From assembly GCA_937894775.1 (NCBI GenBank), contig CALAXC010000003.1:1-7349 (forward strand): DNA of 7,349 nt, in the 5' to 3' direction. Shown here one piece after another: positions 1-4,516 of the stretch. Each line of letters starts with the position of its first letter. Position 1 is the stretch's first letter. This DNA is from an uncultured Clostridia bacterium (GTDB lineage Bacteria; Bacillota; Clostridia; Oscillospirales; CAG-272). The notes beneath the pieces are model-generated. The model searched no databases and was not told the DNA's origin. It saw only the letters and a list, made by a program, of their open reading frames with translations. The position numbers and the translations under genes were made by a program.

Positions 1-301
1 GTACTCTTCCGCCTCTGATAAGAACTACAGAGTGCTCCTGAAGGTTGTGTCCGATACCCGGAATGTAAGTGGTTGCCTCCATGCCGTTTGTAAGTCTTAC
101 TCTGGCGATCTTACGAAGCGCGGAGTTAGGCTTCTTCGGGCTGGTAGTTGATACCTTTGTGCAAACACCTCTCTTCTGGGGCGATGCCTGGTCGGTAGGA
201 ACATTCTTAAGTGAGTCAAAGCCCTTCTGAAGTACGGGAGCCTTCGACTTATAAGTCTTGTCCTTACGGCCCTGCTTTACAAGCTGGTTAAACGTTGGCA
301 T
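1..301 (-). CDS. rpsL: 30S ribosomal protein S12 (uS12), N-terminal 100 residues, cut by window edge
   Basis: Component of the small ribosomal subunit at the decoding centre, where it contributes to tRNA selection accuracy. Translating the minus strand from the ATG at 301-299 gives MPTFNQLVKQGRK at the start, then PQKRGVCTKV (residues 41-50), SPKKPNSALRK (54-64) and GHNLQEHSVVLIRGGRV (84-100). These are the diagnostic conserved blocks of S12. Compared with the E. coli protein there are about 13 extra residues before PQKRGV, as is usual in Clostridia. Lys56 corresponds to E. coli Lys43, a classical streptomycin-resistance site, and is the wild-type lysine. The frame stays open to base 1, so the remaining C-terminal part lies outside the window. 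A Shine-Dalgarno AAGGAGG (319-313) sits 11 bases upstream of the ATG. S12 usually heads an operon with rpsG, fusA and tuf; that cannot be checked here. Confidence 0.98.
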   Translation of the reverse strand, partial: MPTFNQLVKQGRKDKTYKSKAPVLQKGFDSLKNVPTDQASPQKRGVCTKVSTTSPKKPNSALRKIARVRLTNGMEATTYIPGIGHNLQEHSVVLIRGGRV

Positions 302-384
302 TCTTCCTTTTTCCTCCTTGTTAAAATTTTAATGTTTCTGTCCACAAATGGGCATAATTCGCCTATACTACGCGAATTCATTAT

Positions 385-413
385 ATTTTATCATTTTTAC
401 ATCAAAAAGTCAA
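385..413 (-). promoter_or_regulatory. Sigma-A promoter of rpsL
   Basis: Read on the minus strand, TTGACT (413-408) is followed after 17 bases by TAAAAT (390-385). Spacing is ideal and both boxes are near consensus. Transcription would start near 378, giving a leader of roughly 75 bases before the rpsL start codon. I see no riboswitch or leader peptide in that leader. Confidence 0.8.
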
Positions 414-655
414 CAAATTTAAGACTCACTTTACAATTTATGAAAAAATTCTACTTTTTGCACAACTTTTTCAAAAAACATTGTTACTTTTTGAACATTT
501 TTTAGCTTTCCGAGTATTTTCTTGCTTTCACTTTCCGTTTTTTTGGAAAAATCTAAGCAAAAACTTTACATCAGTTTTAAAAAATGAGAGTGTGGAGGAA
601 GAAAAATCTCTTTTAAGAAGTTTCCTTCCCACACGTACAACACAAACTAACAACA
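414..655. other. AT-rich intergenic stretch, no gene seen
   Basis: Upstream of the rpsL promoter, dominated by T and A runs. The open frames that cross it have low-complexity translations rich in Phe, Lys and Leu, no ribosome binding site and no recognisable domain. I found no convincing promoter pointing rightward. It probably serves only as spacer or an AT-rich upstream region for rpsL. Confidence 0.6.
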
Positions 656-692
656 AGGGAGAACCCCCGACGAGGGTTCTCCCTCTTTCTTT
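656..692 (+). terminator. Terminator-like hairpin without an upstream gene
   Basis: GGGAGAACCC (657-666) pairs perfectly with GGGTTCTCCC (674-683) around a 7-base loop, extended by A656/T684, and is followed on the plus strand by TCTTTCTTT. This has the form of an intrinsic terminator for rightward transcription. No gene or clear promoter lies to its left on that strand. It may end an unseen short transcript or be part of the repeat cluster that starts here. A second hairpin, TTTCTTTGC (686-694) with GCAAAGAAA (697-705), overlaps its tail. Confidence 0.5.
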
Positions 693-744
693 GCAAGCAA
701 AGAAATTCACCCTCTCCTGCGTTTTACGAACGATAAGAGTATTT

Positions 745-807
745 CGCACTCTGCGGAGTGCGCCTCAGGGCGTCGCCCTGAGAACCTACAAGCTTTTGAA
801 AAAGCTT
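745..807. repeat. Three tandem small hairpins
   Basis: Three perfect inverted repeats stand side by side. CGCACTC/GAGTGCG is at 745-751 and 756-762, CTCAGGGC/GCCCTGAG at 764-771 and 775-782, and AAGCTTTT/AAAAGCTT at 790-797 and 800-807. Loops are two to four bases. Such dense palindromes are typical of dispersed intergenic repeats in Clostridia rather than of genes. The third hairpin leads directly into the first copy of the module at 812. Confidence 0.6.
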
Positions 808-811
808 GACC

Positions 812-908
812 AAAACTTTCCTTGATCGCTCTTTGCAAGATGTACATAGCGCCCGACCGCTTTGGGTGAGCTATGTGTGTGCGCAGATTGTCTGTCGGCT
901 CAGCCGAC
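812..908 (+). repeat. Intergenic repeat module A, copy 1
   Basis: A 97-base unit beginning AAAACTTTCC and ending in the palindrome GTCGGCTCAGCCGAC (894-908). It matches the reverse complement of 7193-7289 with about eight mismatches counted by eye, and more loosely 1327-1427. Inside it ACATAGC (844-850) can pair with GCTATGT (870-876). No coding potential is visible. The near-identity of two copies more than 6 kb apart marks it as a dispersed repeat. Confidence 0.85.
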
Positions 909-911
909 TTT

Positions 912-934
912 GTGCGAACATTGTGCGCTGATTG
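912..934 (+). repeat. Short repeat motif C, copy 1
   Basis: Begins GTGCGAACATTGTGCG and continues CTGATTG. It recurs at 1106 and 1267 on the same strand, with a degenerate copy on the minus strand at 7151-7134. The core CGnACAnTGTnCG is a near-palindrome. It follows module A by three bases here. Function unknown. Confidence 0.7.
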
Positions 935-978
935 TTCGTAGATCCCGCCTTGCTTCGCTCGGCGCTTTTTTCGTCTAC

Positions 979-1090
979 GTCATCCTGAGCGCAGTCGAAC
1001 TCCGAACGCAGTGAGGAGCAAACGGAGCGCAGCGACGTTTGGGATCTGGGACAAAAAAGTTCGACTCCGCTTCGCTTCGCTCAGGATGAC
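979..1090. repeat. Large inverted repeat of the widespread CATCCTGAGCG type
   Basis: The left arm starts GTCATCCTGAGCG and ends AGTCGAA (979-999). The right arm (1060-1090) is its reverse complement with about ten extra bases (an extra GAAGC-like repeat). The central 60 bases contain further short inverted pairs, for example CTCCG (1000-1004) with CGGAG (1023-1027). This element is common between genes in many unrelated bacterial genomes, and it produces the well-known spurious translation HPERSEAES, which appears here on the minus strand. It is not a gene. Confidence 0.85.
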
Positions 1091-1105
1091 GGGTAAAATA
1101 TATTA

Positions 1106-1124
1106 GTGCGAACATTGTACACTG
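1106..1124 (+). repeat. Short repeat motif C, copy 2
   Basis: GTGCGAACATTGTACACTGA, identical to the other copies for the first 13 bases and then diverging. It lies 15 bases beyond the right arm of the CATCCTGAGCG inverted repeat, so the motif flanks unrelated repeat blocks. Confidence 0.6.
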
Positions 1125-1154
1125 AACCCTTACAACATCAACCGTCATTCTATC

Positions 1155-1192
1155 GCTTTTTCTTTTGACACAAGAGGCGCAAAAGAAAAAGC
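1155..1192. repeat. Perfect 12-bp inverted repeat
   Basis: GCTTTTTCTTTT (1155-1166) and AAAAGAAAAAGC (1181-1192) are exact reverse complements around a 14-base loop. As RNA this would form a long A/U-rich hairpin. The right arm merges into repeat block Z, so the hairpin is part of the mosaic. Confidence 0.75.
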
Positions 1193-1256
1193 TTCGCAAA
1201 AAGAAAACGCTGTTTTTCTTTGTCGCTTTTTGAAAAAAGCTCCGCAAAAACTTTCC
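1187..1256 (+). repeat. Repeat block Z, left copy
   Basis: 70 bases that match the reverse complement of 7280-7349 with one mismatch seen by eye (TCCGC here, TTCGC there). It contains an internal AAAGAAAA/TTTTCTTT hairpin and a GCTTTTT/AAAAAGC hairpin, and ends in AAAACTTTCC. The matching copy runs off the right edge of the window, so the full block is longer than seen. Confidence 0.85.
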
Positions 1257-1266
1257 ATCTGGTTTA

Positions 1267-1289
1267 GTGCGAACATTGTGCGTTGATTG
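1267..1289 (+). repeat. Short repeat motif C, copy 3
   Basis: Matches copy 1 (912-934) at all but one position, and lies between block Z and block B. The preceding CTTTCCATCTGG (1251-1262) is also found ahead of the degenerate copy in the right cluster, so the junction itself is shared. Confidence 0.7.
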
Positions 1290-1292
1290 GCT

Positions 1293-1336
1293 GTCGGCTC
1301 AGCCGACTTTGAAAAAAGCGAAACCAAAAACTTTCC
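1293..1336 (+). repeat. Repeat block B, left copy
   Basis: The palindrome GTCGGCTCAGCCGAC (1293-1307) is followed by TTTGAAAAAAGCGAAACC and AAAAACTTTCC. The same 45-base unit, with one extra T, is found in reverse complement at 7163-7207. It overlaps the start of module A copy 2 by ten bases through the shared AAAACTTTCC. Confidence 0.8.
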
Positions 1337-1427
1337 TTGATCGCTCTTTGCGAGATATACAAAGAGCCCGACCGCATTGTTTGGTCGGGCTATGTGTGTG
1401 CGTTGATTGACTGTCGGCTCAGCCGAC
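1327..1427 (+). repeat. Intergenic repeat module A, copy 2
   Basis: A 101-base relative of 812-908 with the same ends: AAAACTTTCC at the left and GTCGGCTCAGCCGAC (1413-1427) at the right. It differs mainly in the centre, where one arm has changed to give a perfect hairpin (see 1365-1391). Its last base is only three bases from the stop codon of the lipoprotein gene on the opposite strand. Confidence 0.8.
1365..1391 (-). terminator. Possible terminator of the beta-propeller lipoprotein gene
   Basis: On the minus strand AGCCCGACC (1391-1383) pairs perfectly with GGTCGGGCT (1373-1365) across a 9-base loop, followed by CTTTGTAT. The stem is strong but the U-tract is poor, so termination efficiency is uncertain. 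It lies 40 bases past the stop codon at 1431, and no better candidate is closer. Confidence 0.45.
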
Positions 1428-1430
1428 CTT

Positions 1431-2864
1431 TTATTGATAATCTGTACAAACTATACGAACCTTATAATAATGCATCTTAGGTGTATATACAGGTGTATAA
1501 TAAAGCTTTCCTTCGTACATAAAATAGAAATTCAATTTCTCTGTAGTCCAGGTATAAAGCGACGTAGACGCCTCATCGGGATAAGTAGTTATCATAGAAC
1601 CGTCAGTGAAATTTCCAAGTCCTTTAACTCGTCTTACTCCCATAATTCCATTATCTCCGGGAATAACGTCGCTATACGTCTTATTGGTCTTGTCGTAAAT
1701 ATACACTTTGCCAAATGCCGATACCCACATCTTATCCTTGTTATAATACACGGGAGCTAAATCGTGTCCGCCCGTATTATTAAACGGTGATCTCTTGCTC
1801 TGATCCTCTGTAACGGTAATAGCGCCCGAAGAATTTACGGTAACCTTATACGCACGCATTTCGGTATATCCAAGCGCCCATACTACCTGATACTTCGGAT
1901 CCCACAAAACTGCGTGAGCATCATCAAGTGTAACTGTTTTCTTAGCCGTACCGTTCATATTGAAAAAGCTTACCGTATCCGTACTGCTCGACGCGACCGC
2001 AACAACACCGTTCGGCAACAGCTCCGCTCCATGAGCGCCGCTCGCAACATCCGTCCTCTTCCAGACTTCTTTTCCTGTATCATAATCTATTACCTTTGCG
2101 ATCTTACCCGAAGCGCAAACAATAACTTCTCCGTACTTTTCCGTCCATCTGAAATTTATTCCCGTTGCTCCAACGTTATAAAAACGTTTTACAAGTGTCG
2201 GCGCAGTGTTAAGAGGTGTGATCTCATAAATATCCACCGAAGACTCACCGCTGTTCGAAACCGCTACGCGATAAAGTGTATTAACGCTCGATTTCAAAGA
2301 AAGATTTTTCTTTACATAAGGAACAGTTTTTGAGAAAAGGCTCTTGAACTCGCTTACCGCAACAGCAGTTGCATAATAGCTTCCGCCCACGATAACGATC
2401 TTGTTTCCGTCAACCTTTATCATATATTCCTTTTCCTTAAGATTATGCTTCGACTGACTGCGGTTAGTATCACCTATAAGTATCTCATAGGTATCGTCCG
2501 TAGCATCTGTAGCATCGGAATGCTTTTTGAAATCCTCACCCGTTGCCTTTTTAAGTGCGGTTCTGAGGACCTCTGCGGCATCGTGGATTATTTCTATTGT
2601 TTTTTCGGGATATACAATATTAAAAGCTGCCTTGCCGTCTGCATCGGTAAAATAAACTTTCTCAATACTGCTTGCATAAACATTTTTTGCGGGCTTGGAA
2701 TCAACCTCAGCCTTATTCGCATCAGCTCCGCCAAGCTCAGTCGCTTCTATCTGCGAAAAAACGTCATCGCTCTCGGCTCTTGCATCAAGCATATTGATCT
2801 TAGCTGCCGAGCATCCCGTAAACATCATAACGAGAATCAGCAAGAGAATCATTATTTTCTTCAT
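1431..2864 (-). CDS. Lipoprotein with probable beta-propeller domain (DUF6528-like)
   Basis: 477 residues. Residues 1-17 form a lipoprotein signal peptide (MKK, hydrophobic run, FTG) ahead of Cys18, so the protein is probably anchored to the outer face of the membrane. After an acidic linker (19-65), residues about 66-185 resemble the N-terminal domain of GH67/GH20-type glycosidases (an AAEVLRTALKKATGE helix, then YEILIGDTNRS and VDGNKIVIVGG), without any catalytic domain. Residues about 195-477 have repeated beta-strand patterns and three His-containing motifs: GAHGAELLPNG (276-286), DAHAVLWDP (315-323) and GGHDLAPV (365-372). From memory these recall DUF6528 propeller proteins. No substrate can be named; a surface binding role for carbohydrate is an inference. 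The start is fixed by AGGAGG (2875-2870), five bases upstream, and by the signal peptide. It has its own promoter, 93 bases separate it from the upstream phosphoesterase gene, and a repeat palindrome lies three bases past its stop. Confidence 0.85.
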   Translation of the reverse strand: MKKIMILLLILVMMFTGCSAAKINMLDARAESDDVFSQIEATELGGADANKAEVDSKPAKNVYASSIEKVYFTDADGKAAFNIVYPEKTIEIIHDAAEVLRTALKKATGEDFKKHSDATDATDDTYEILIGDTNRSQSKHNLKEKEYMIKVDGNKIVIVGGSYYATAVAVSEFKSLFSKTVPYVKKNLSLKSSVNTLYRVAVSNSGESSVDIYEITPLNTAPTLVKRFYNVGATGINFRWTEKYGEVIVCASGKIAKVIDYDTGKEVWKRTDVASGAHGAELLPNGVVAVASSSTDTVSFFNMNGTAKKTVTLDDAHAVLWDPKYQVVWALGYTEMRAYKVTVNSSGAITVTEDQSKRSPFNNTGGHDLAPVYYNKDKMWVSAFGKVYIYDKTNKTYSDVIPGDNGIMGVRRVKGLGNFTDGSMITTYPDEASTSLYTWTTEKLNFYFMYEGKLYYTPVYTPKMHYYKVRIVCTDYQ

Positions 2865-2897
2865 AATATCCTCCTAAAAGATAAATTCATACTATTC

Positions 2898-2926
2898 ATT
2901 GTATCACATTTTTCTTGAATTGTCAA
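2898..2926 (-). promoter_or_regulatory. Promoter of the beta-propeller lipoprotein gene
   Basis: On the minus strand TTGACA (2926-2921) is followed after exactly 17 bases by TACAAT (2903-2898). A TG one base before the -10 box makes it an extended -10 promoter. Transcription would begin near 2891, giving a leader of about 27 bases. The gene can therefore be expressed apart from the upstream phosphoesterase. Confidence 0.8.
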
Positions 2927-2930
2927 GAAA
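2911..2930. promoter_or_regulatory. Palindrome over the -35 box, possible operator
   Basis: TTTCTTGA (2911-2918) and TCAAGAAA (2923-2930) are perfect 8-base inverted arms with a 4-base spacer. The palindrome covers the whole -35 hexamer (2926-2921). A protein bound here would block RNA polymerase. It lacks a following U-run, so it does not look like a terminator for the upstream gene. Operator function is an inference from position. Confidence 0.4.
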
Positions 2931-2957
2931 TTTCCCAAAGACTGTTCTTCGGCAAGA

Positions 2958-4103
2958 TCACTCATTAAGGTCAAGTACCTCTTCCTTAACTATATTACCC
3001 TCATTGTCATTAAACGTAACCTTTGCGGTGCCGTCCTTTCCCATCGTAAGCGCACAGCCTACAAAGCCTGCGGGTCTGCCTTTTTCAGGATTCGGGAATT
3101 TAGGTCTTGAACCGATTATTACAGGGCAAGCCTGACCTTTTTTATCACGCTCACAGCCCTTATGATAGATACCCGTATGGTGTTCGTGACCGCAGAGCAT
3201 AAGATCGGGCTTTATATATTCTCTGAGCAAGCGCGCCCATTCACCGTATATATCCTGCTCTATATCGAATGGCGGATCATATGTATTAGTAAACACAAGG
3301 TGACACACAACAAGCTTATGCTCAACGCCCTCCGCCTCATATTCATCTTTCGCATTTTCGATAACACTCTTTATAAATTCTGTTTCCGCAAGTCTGAACT
3401 GGTGGAAGCATACCGTTACACCGTATTCGGGGTGACCGTCAACCTTATCCTCTCCGCAGTCAAGAACAAGTCCCCATACAGGACCTACACGGAATGTATA
3501 GTATGTCTTACCGTTTATCGTCGGAATAAAGTTTGGCATATCCTCTGCGTGAATTCCTCTTGTATCGTGATTTCCGCGAGCGAAAACAACGGGACACGCG
3601 CCACCCGTTATAGCCGATGCTATTTCATATATTGCGTTAAAGTTTTCGATATCTCCGCTATGATTCGGGATATCTCCGTTAAGAACGAGAAGATCTATAT
3701 TATCGCCAAAATATTTACCCGCGCTGATAGGCTCGTCAACCATATTATGCGCGTCTGCTATATGATAAATATTTAAATCTCTGTCGGTAGGAAGAGGACG
3801 GAAGCTTAAAGTAATAGAACGCTCCTCCTCGCTTATAGGACAGTACGGACGTCTGTCGATCATTTTAATGTAGTGAACGGTATATTCACCTGCCTCATCA
3901 AGAACCGAGATAGGAAGCTCTACCTTATGCATTCTTGTGTTTGAACGGAAAATTCCGTTGCAATCGTCATAATAGGTCTTATCTTTAACAGTAACCCACA
4001 TAATTACCTCGTCATCAAAAGGAACGAAGATAAAATAGCTTTTTCCCGCAGCCATAACAGTGGGATAGCAGTGCATATATTGCGGAAGAGATGGAATGTT
4101 CAT
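2958..4103 (-). CDS. Calcineurin-like metallophosphoesterase, cytoplasmic
   Basis: 381 residues. All signature motifs of the calcineurin-type metallophosphoesterase superfamily, which binds two metal ions, occur in order: DAH (117-119), LNGD (141-144), GNHD (177-180), H268 in VVCHLVF, and GHEHH (305-309). Residues 1 to about 108 come before the catalytic core and look like a beta-sandwich domain (alternating strands such as SYFIFVPF and GEYTVHYIKMID), as in several phosphoesterases that carry an N-terminal Ig or fibronectin-like domain. There is no signal peptide or membrane segment, so it should act inside the cell. The substrate cannot be told from sequence; family members cleave phosphomonoesters, phosphodiesters or nucleotides. 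The start is set by AAGGAG (4118-4113), nine bases upstream. It is divergent from the trpB2 unit, and no terminator is evident after its stop, so some readthrough into the lipoprotein gene is possible. Confidence 0.92.
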   Translation of the reverse strand: MNIPSLPQYMHCYPTVMAAGKSYFIFVPFDDEVIMWVTVKDKTYYDDCNGIFRSNTRMHKVELPISVLDEAGEYTVHYIKMIDRRPYCPISEEERSITLSFRPLPTDRDLNIYHIADAHNMVDEPISAGKYFGDNIDLLVLNGDIPNHSGDIENFNAIYEIASAITGGACPVVFARGNHDTRGIHAEDMPNFIPTINGKTYYTFRVGPVWGLVLDCGEDKVDGHPEYGVTVCFHQFRLAETEFIKSVIENAKDEYEAEGVEHKLVVCHLVFTNTYDPPFDIEQDIYGEWARLLREYIKPDLMLCGHEHHTGIYHKGCERDKKGQACPVIIGSRPKFPNPEKGRPAGFVGCALTMGKDGTAKVTFNDNEGNIVKEEVLDLNE

Positions 4104-4138
4104 TGTTTTGTTCTCCTTTTTTGGTTTTATACAATAAA

Positions 4139-4167
4139 ATTATATCACAAAGCTATTACTTTTTCAA
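4139..4167 (-). promoter_or_regulatory. Promoter of the metallophosphoesterase gene
   Basis: On the minus strand TTGAAA (4167-4162), 17 bases, then TATAAT (4144-4139), with TG one base before the -10 box. Transcription would start near 4132, about 29 bases before the ATG. It stands back to back with the T-box promoter, with 29 bases between the two -35 boxes. Confidence 0.8.
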
Positions 4168-4196
4168 CGTACCTTTTAAAAAAATATAAAAATATC

Positions 4197-4225
4197 TTGA
4201 CAAAAAGTGGGCTGTGTGCTATAAT
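4197..4225 (+). promoter_or_regulatory. Promoter of the T-box / trpB2 unit
   Basis: A full-consensus promoter: TTGACA (4197-4202), 17-base spacer, TATAAT (4220-4225), plus an extended -10 TG at 4217-4218. Transcription should begin near 4232, just ahead of the T-box. Initiation is probably strong and constant, with control left to the riboswitch. Confidence 0.92.
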
Positions 4226-4234
4226 TCAATTAAA

Positions 4235-4489
4235 CCGATGATGAGGAGAAGTAGGCTGAAACCCGATCTTCAGCGAGTTGCGGGCGGTGCGAGCGCAATA
4301 TTTCGGAACAGTACGAATGGACCTCTGAGGGCAAGCTGAAACGCATTTTGCGTAGTATGTGCGACGGATGACCTTCCGTTAAACGGTCAGCGTATGAAGT
4401 ACGCAAAGAGTGGATGCAGCAGCATCAAGCAGGGTGGCACCGCAGGATTTTTCCTGTCCCGGCAAAGAAATTTGCGGGACAGTTTTTTT
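4235..4489 (+). ncRNA. Tryptophan-specific T-box riboswitch leader
   Basis: A cis-acting leader that senses uncharged tRNA and controls early transcription termination. The base of stem I pairs GAGG (4243-4246) with CCTC (4322-4325), with the AGTA element at 4250-4253. The specifier loop reads GAA-TGG-A, placing the Trp codon TGG at 4318-4320. The T-box sequence AGGGTGGCACCGC is at 4431-4443. Its TGGC (4435-4438) can pair with an acceptor end GCCA, which fits tRNA-Trp because bacterial tRNA-Trp normally has a G discriminator base. Antiterminator pairs: CAGGA (4443-4447) with TCCTG (4452-4456), and GGG (4432-4434) with CCC (4458-4460). These compete with the terminator at 4454-4489. The next gene is trpB2, in agreement with the specifier. 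Low Trp charging should switch the unit on. Confidence 0.95.
4454..4489 (+). terminator. T-box regulated terminator
   Basis: CTGTCCC (4454-4460) pairs with GGGACAG (4476-4482), extended inward by GCAAA (4462-4466) with TTTGC (4471-4475) after one bulged G, and followed by seven Ts (4483-4489). The 5' arm is also needed for the antiterminator, so the two folds exclude each other. Confidence 0.95.
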
Positions 4490-4516
4490 GTCCCATCAGA
4501 AAGGAAGATAACTATT

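Noticed and set aside
481..825. Plus-strand open frame of 114 codons, with a minus-strand frame at 528-749
   Set aside because: The frames run through an AT-rich spacer, a terminator-like hairpin and three tandem hairpins. The translations are low complexity, with no start signals and no domain.
975..1247. Minus-strand open frame of 90 codons with HPERSEAES in its translation
   Set aside because: It is a reading of the CATCCTGAGCG inverted repeat and block Z. The translation is a familiar spurious product of that repeat, and there is no ribosome binding site.
912..1289. Motif C as a LexA (SOS) box
   Set aside because: It shares CGAAC with the Firmicute box, but the half-sites are one base too close and the second half is GTGCG rather than GTTCG. 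The copies lie inside repeats and not at promoters.
1145..1327. Minus-strand open frame of 60 codons
   Set aside because: Entirely made of repeat blocks Z, C and B; no ribosome binding site.
812..1427. CRISPR array
   Set aside because: The repeats are irregular in length and spacing, occur in both orientations at distant sites, are themselves palindromic mosaics, and no cas gene is visible.
2931..2957. Terminator directly after the metallophosphoesterase gene
   Set aside because: No stem with a U-run lies between the stop at 2958 and the next promoter. The only hairpin (2911-2930) has no T-tract and overlaps the -35 box.
4394..4516. In-frame upstream extension of trpB2 from the ATG at 4394
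   Set aside because: It would translate the T-box, antiterminator and terminator. The ATG at 4517 has a Shine-Dalgarno sequence and starts at the normal family position.
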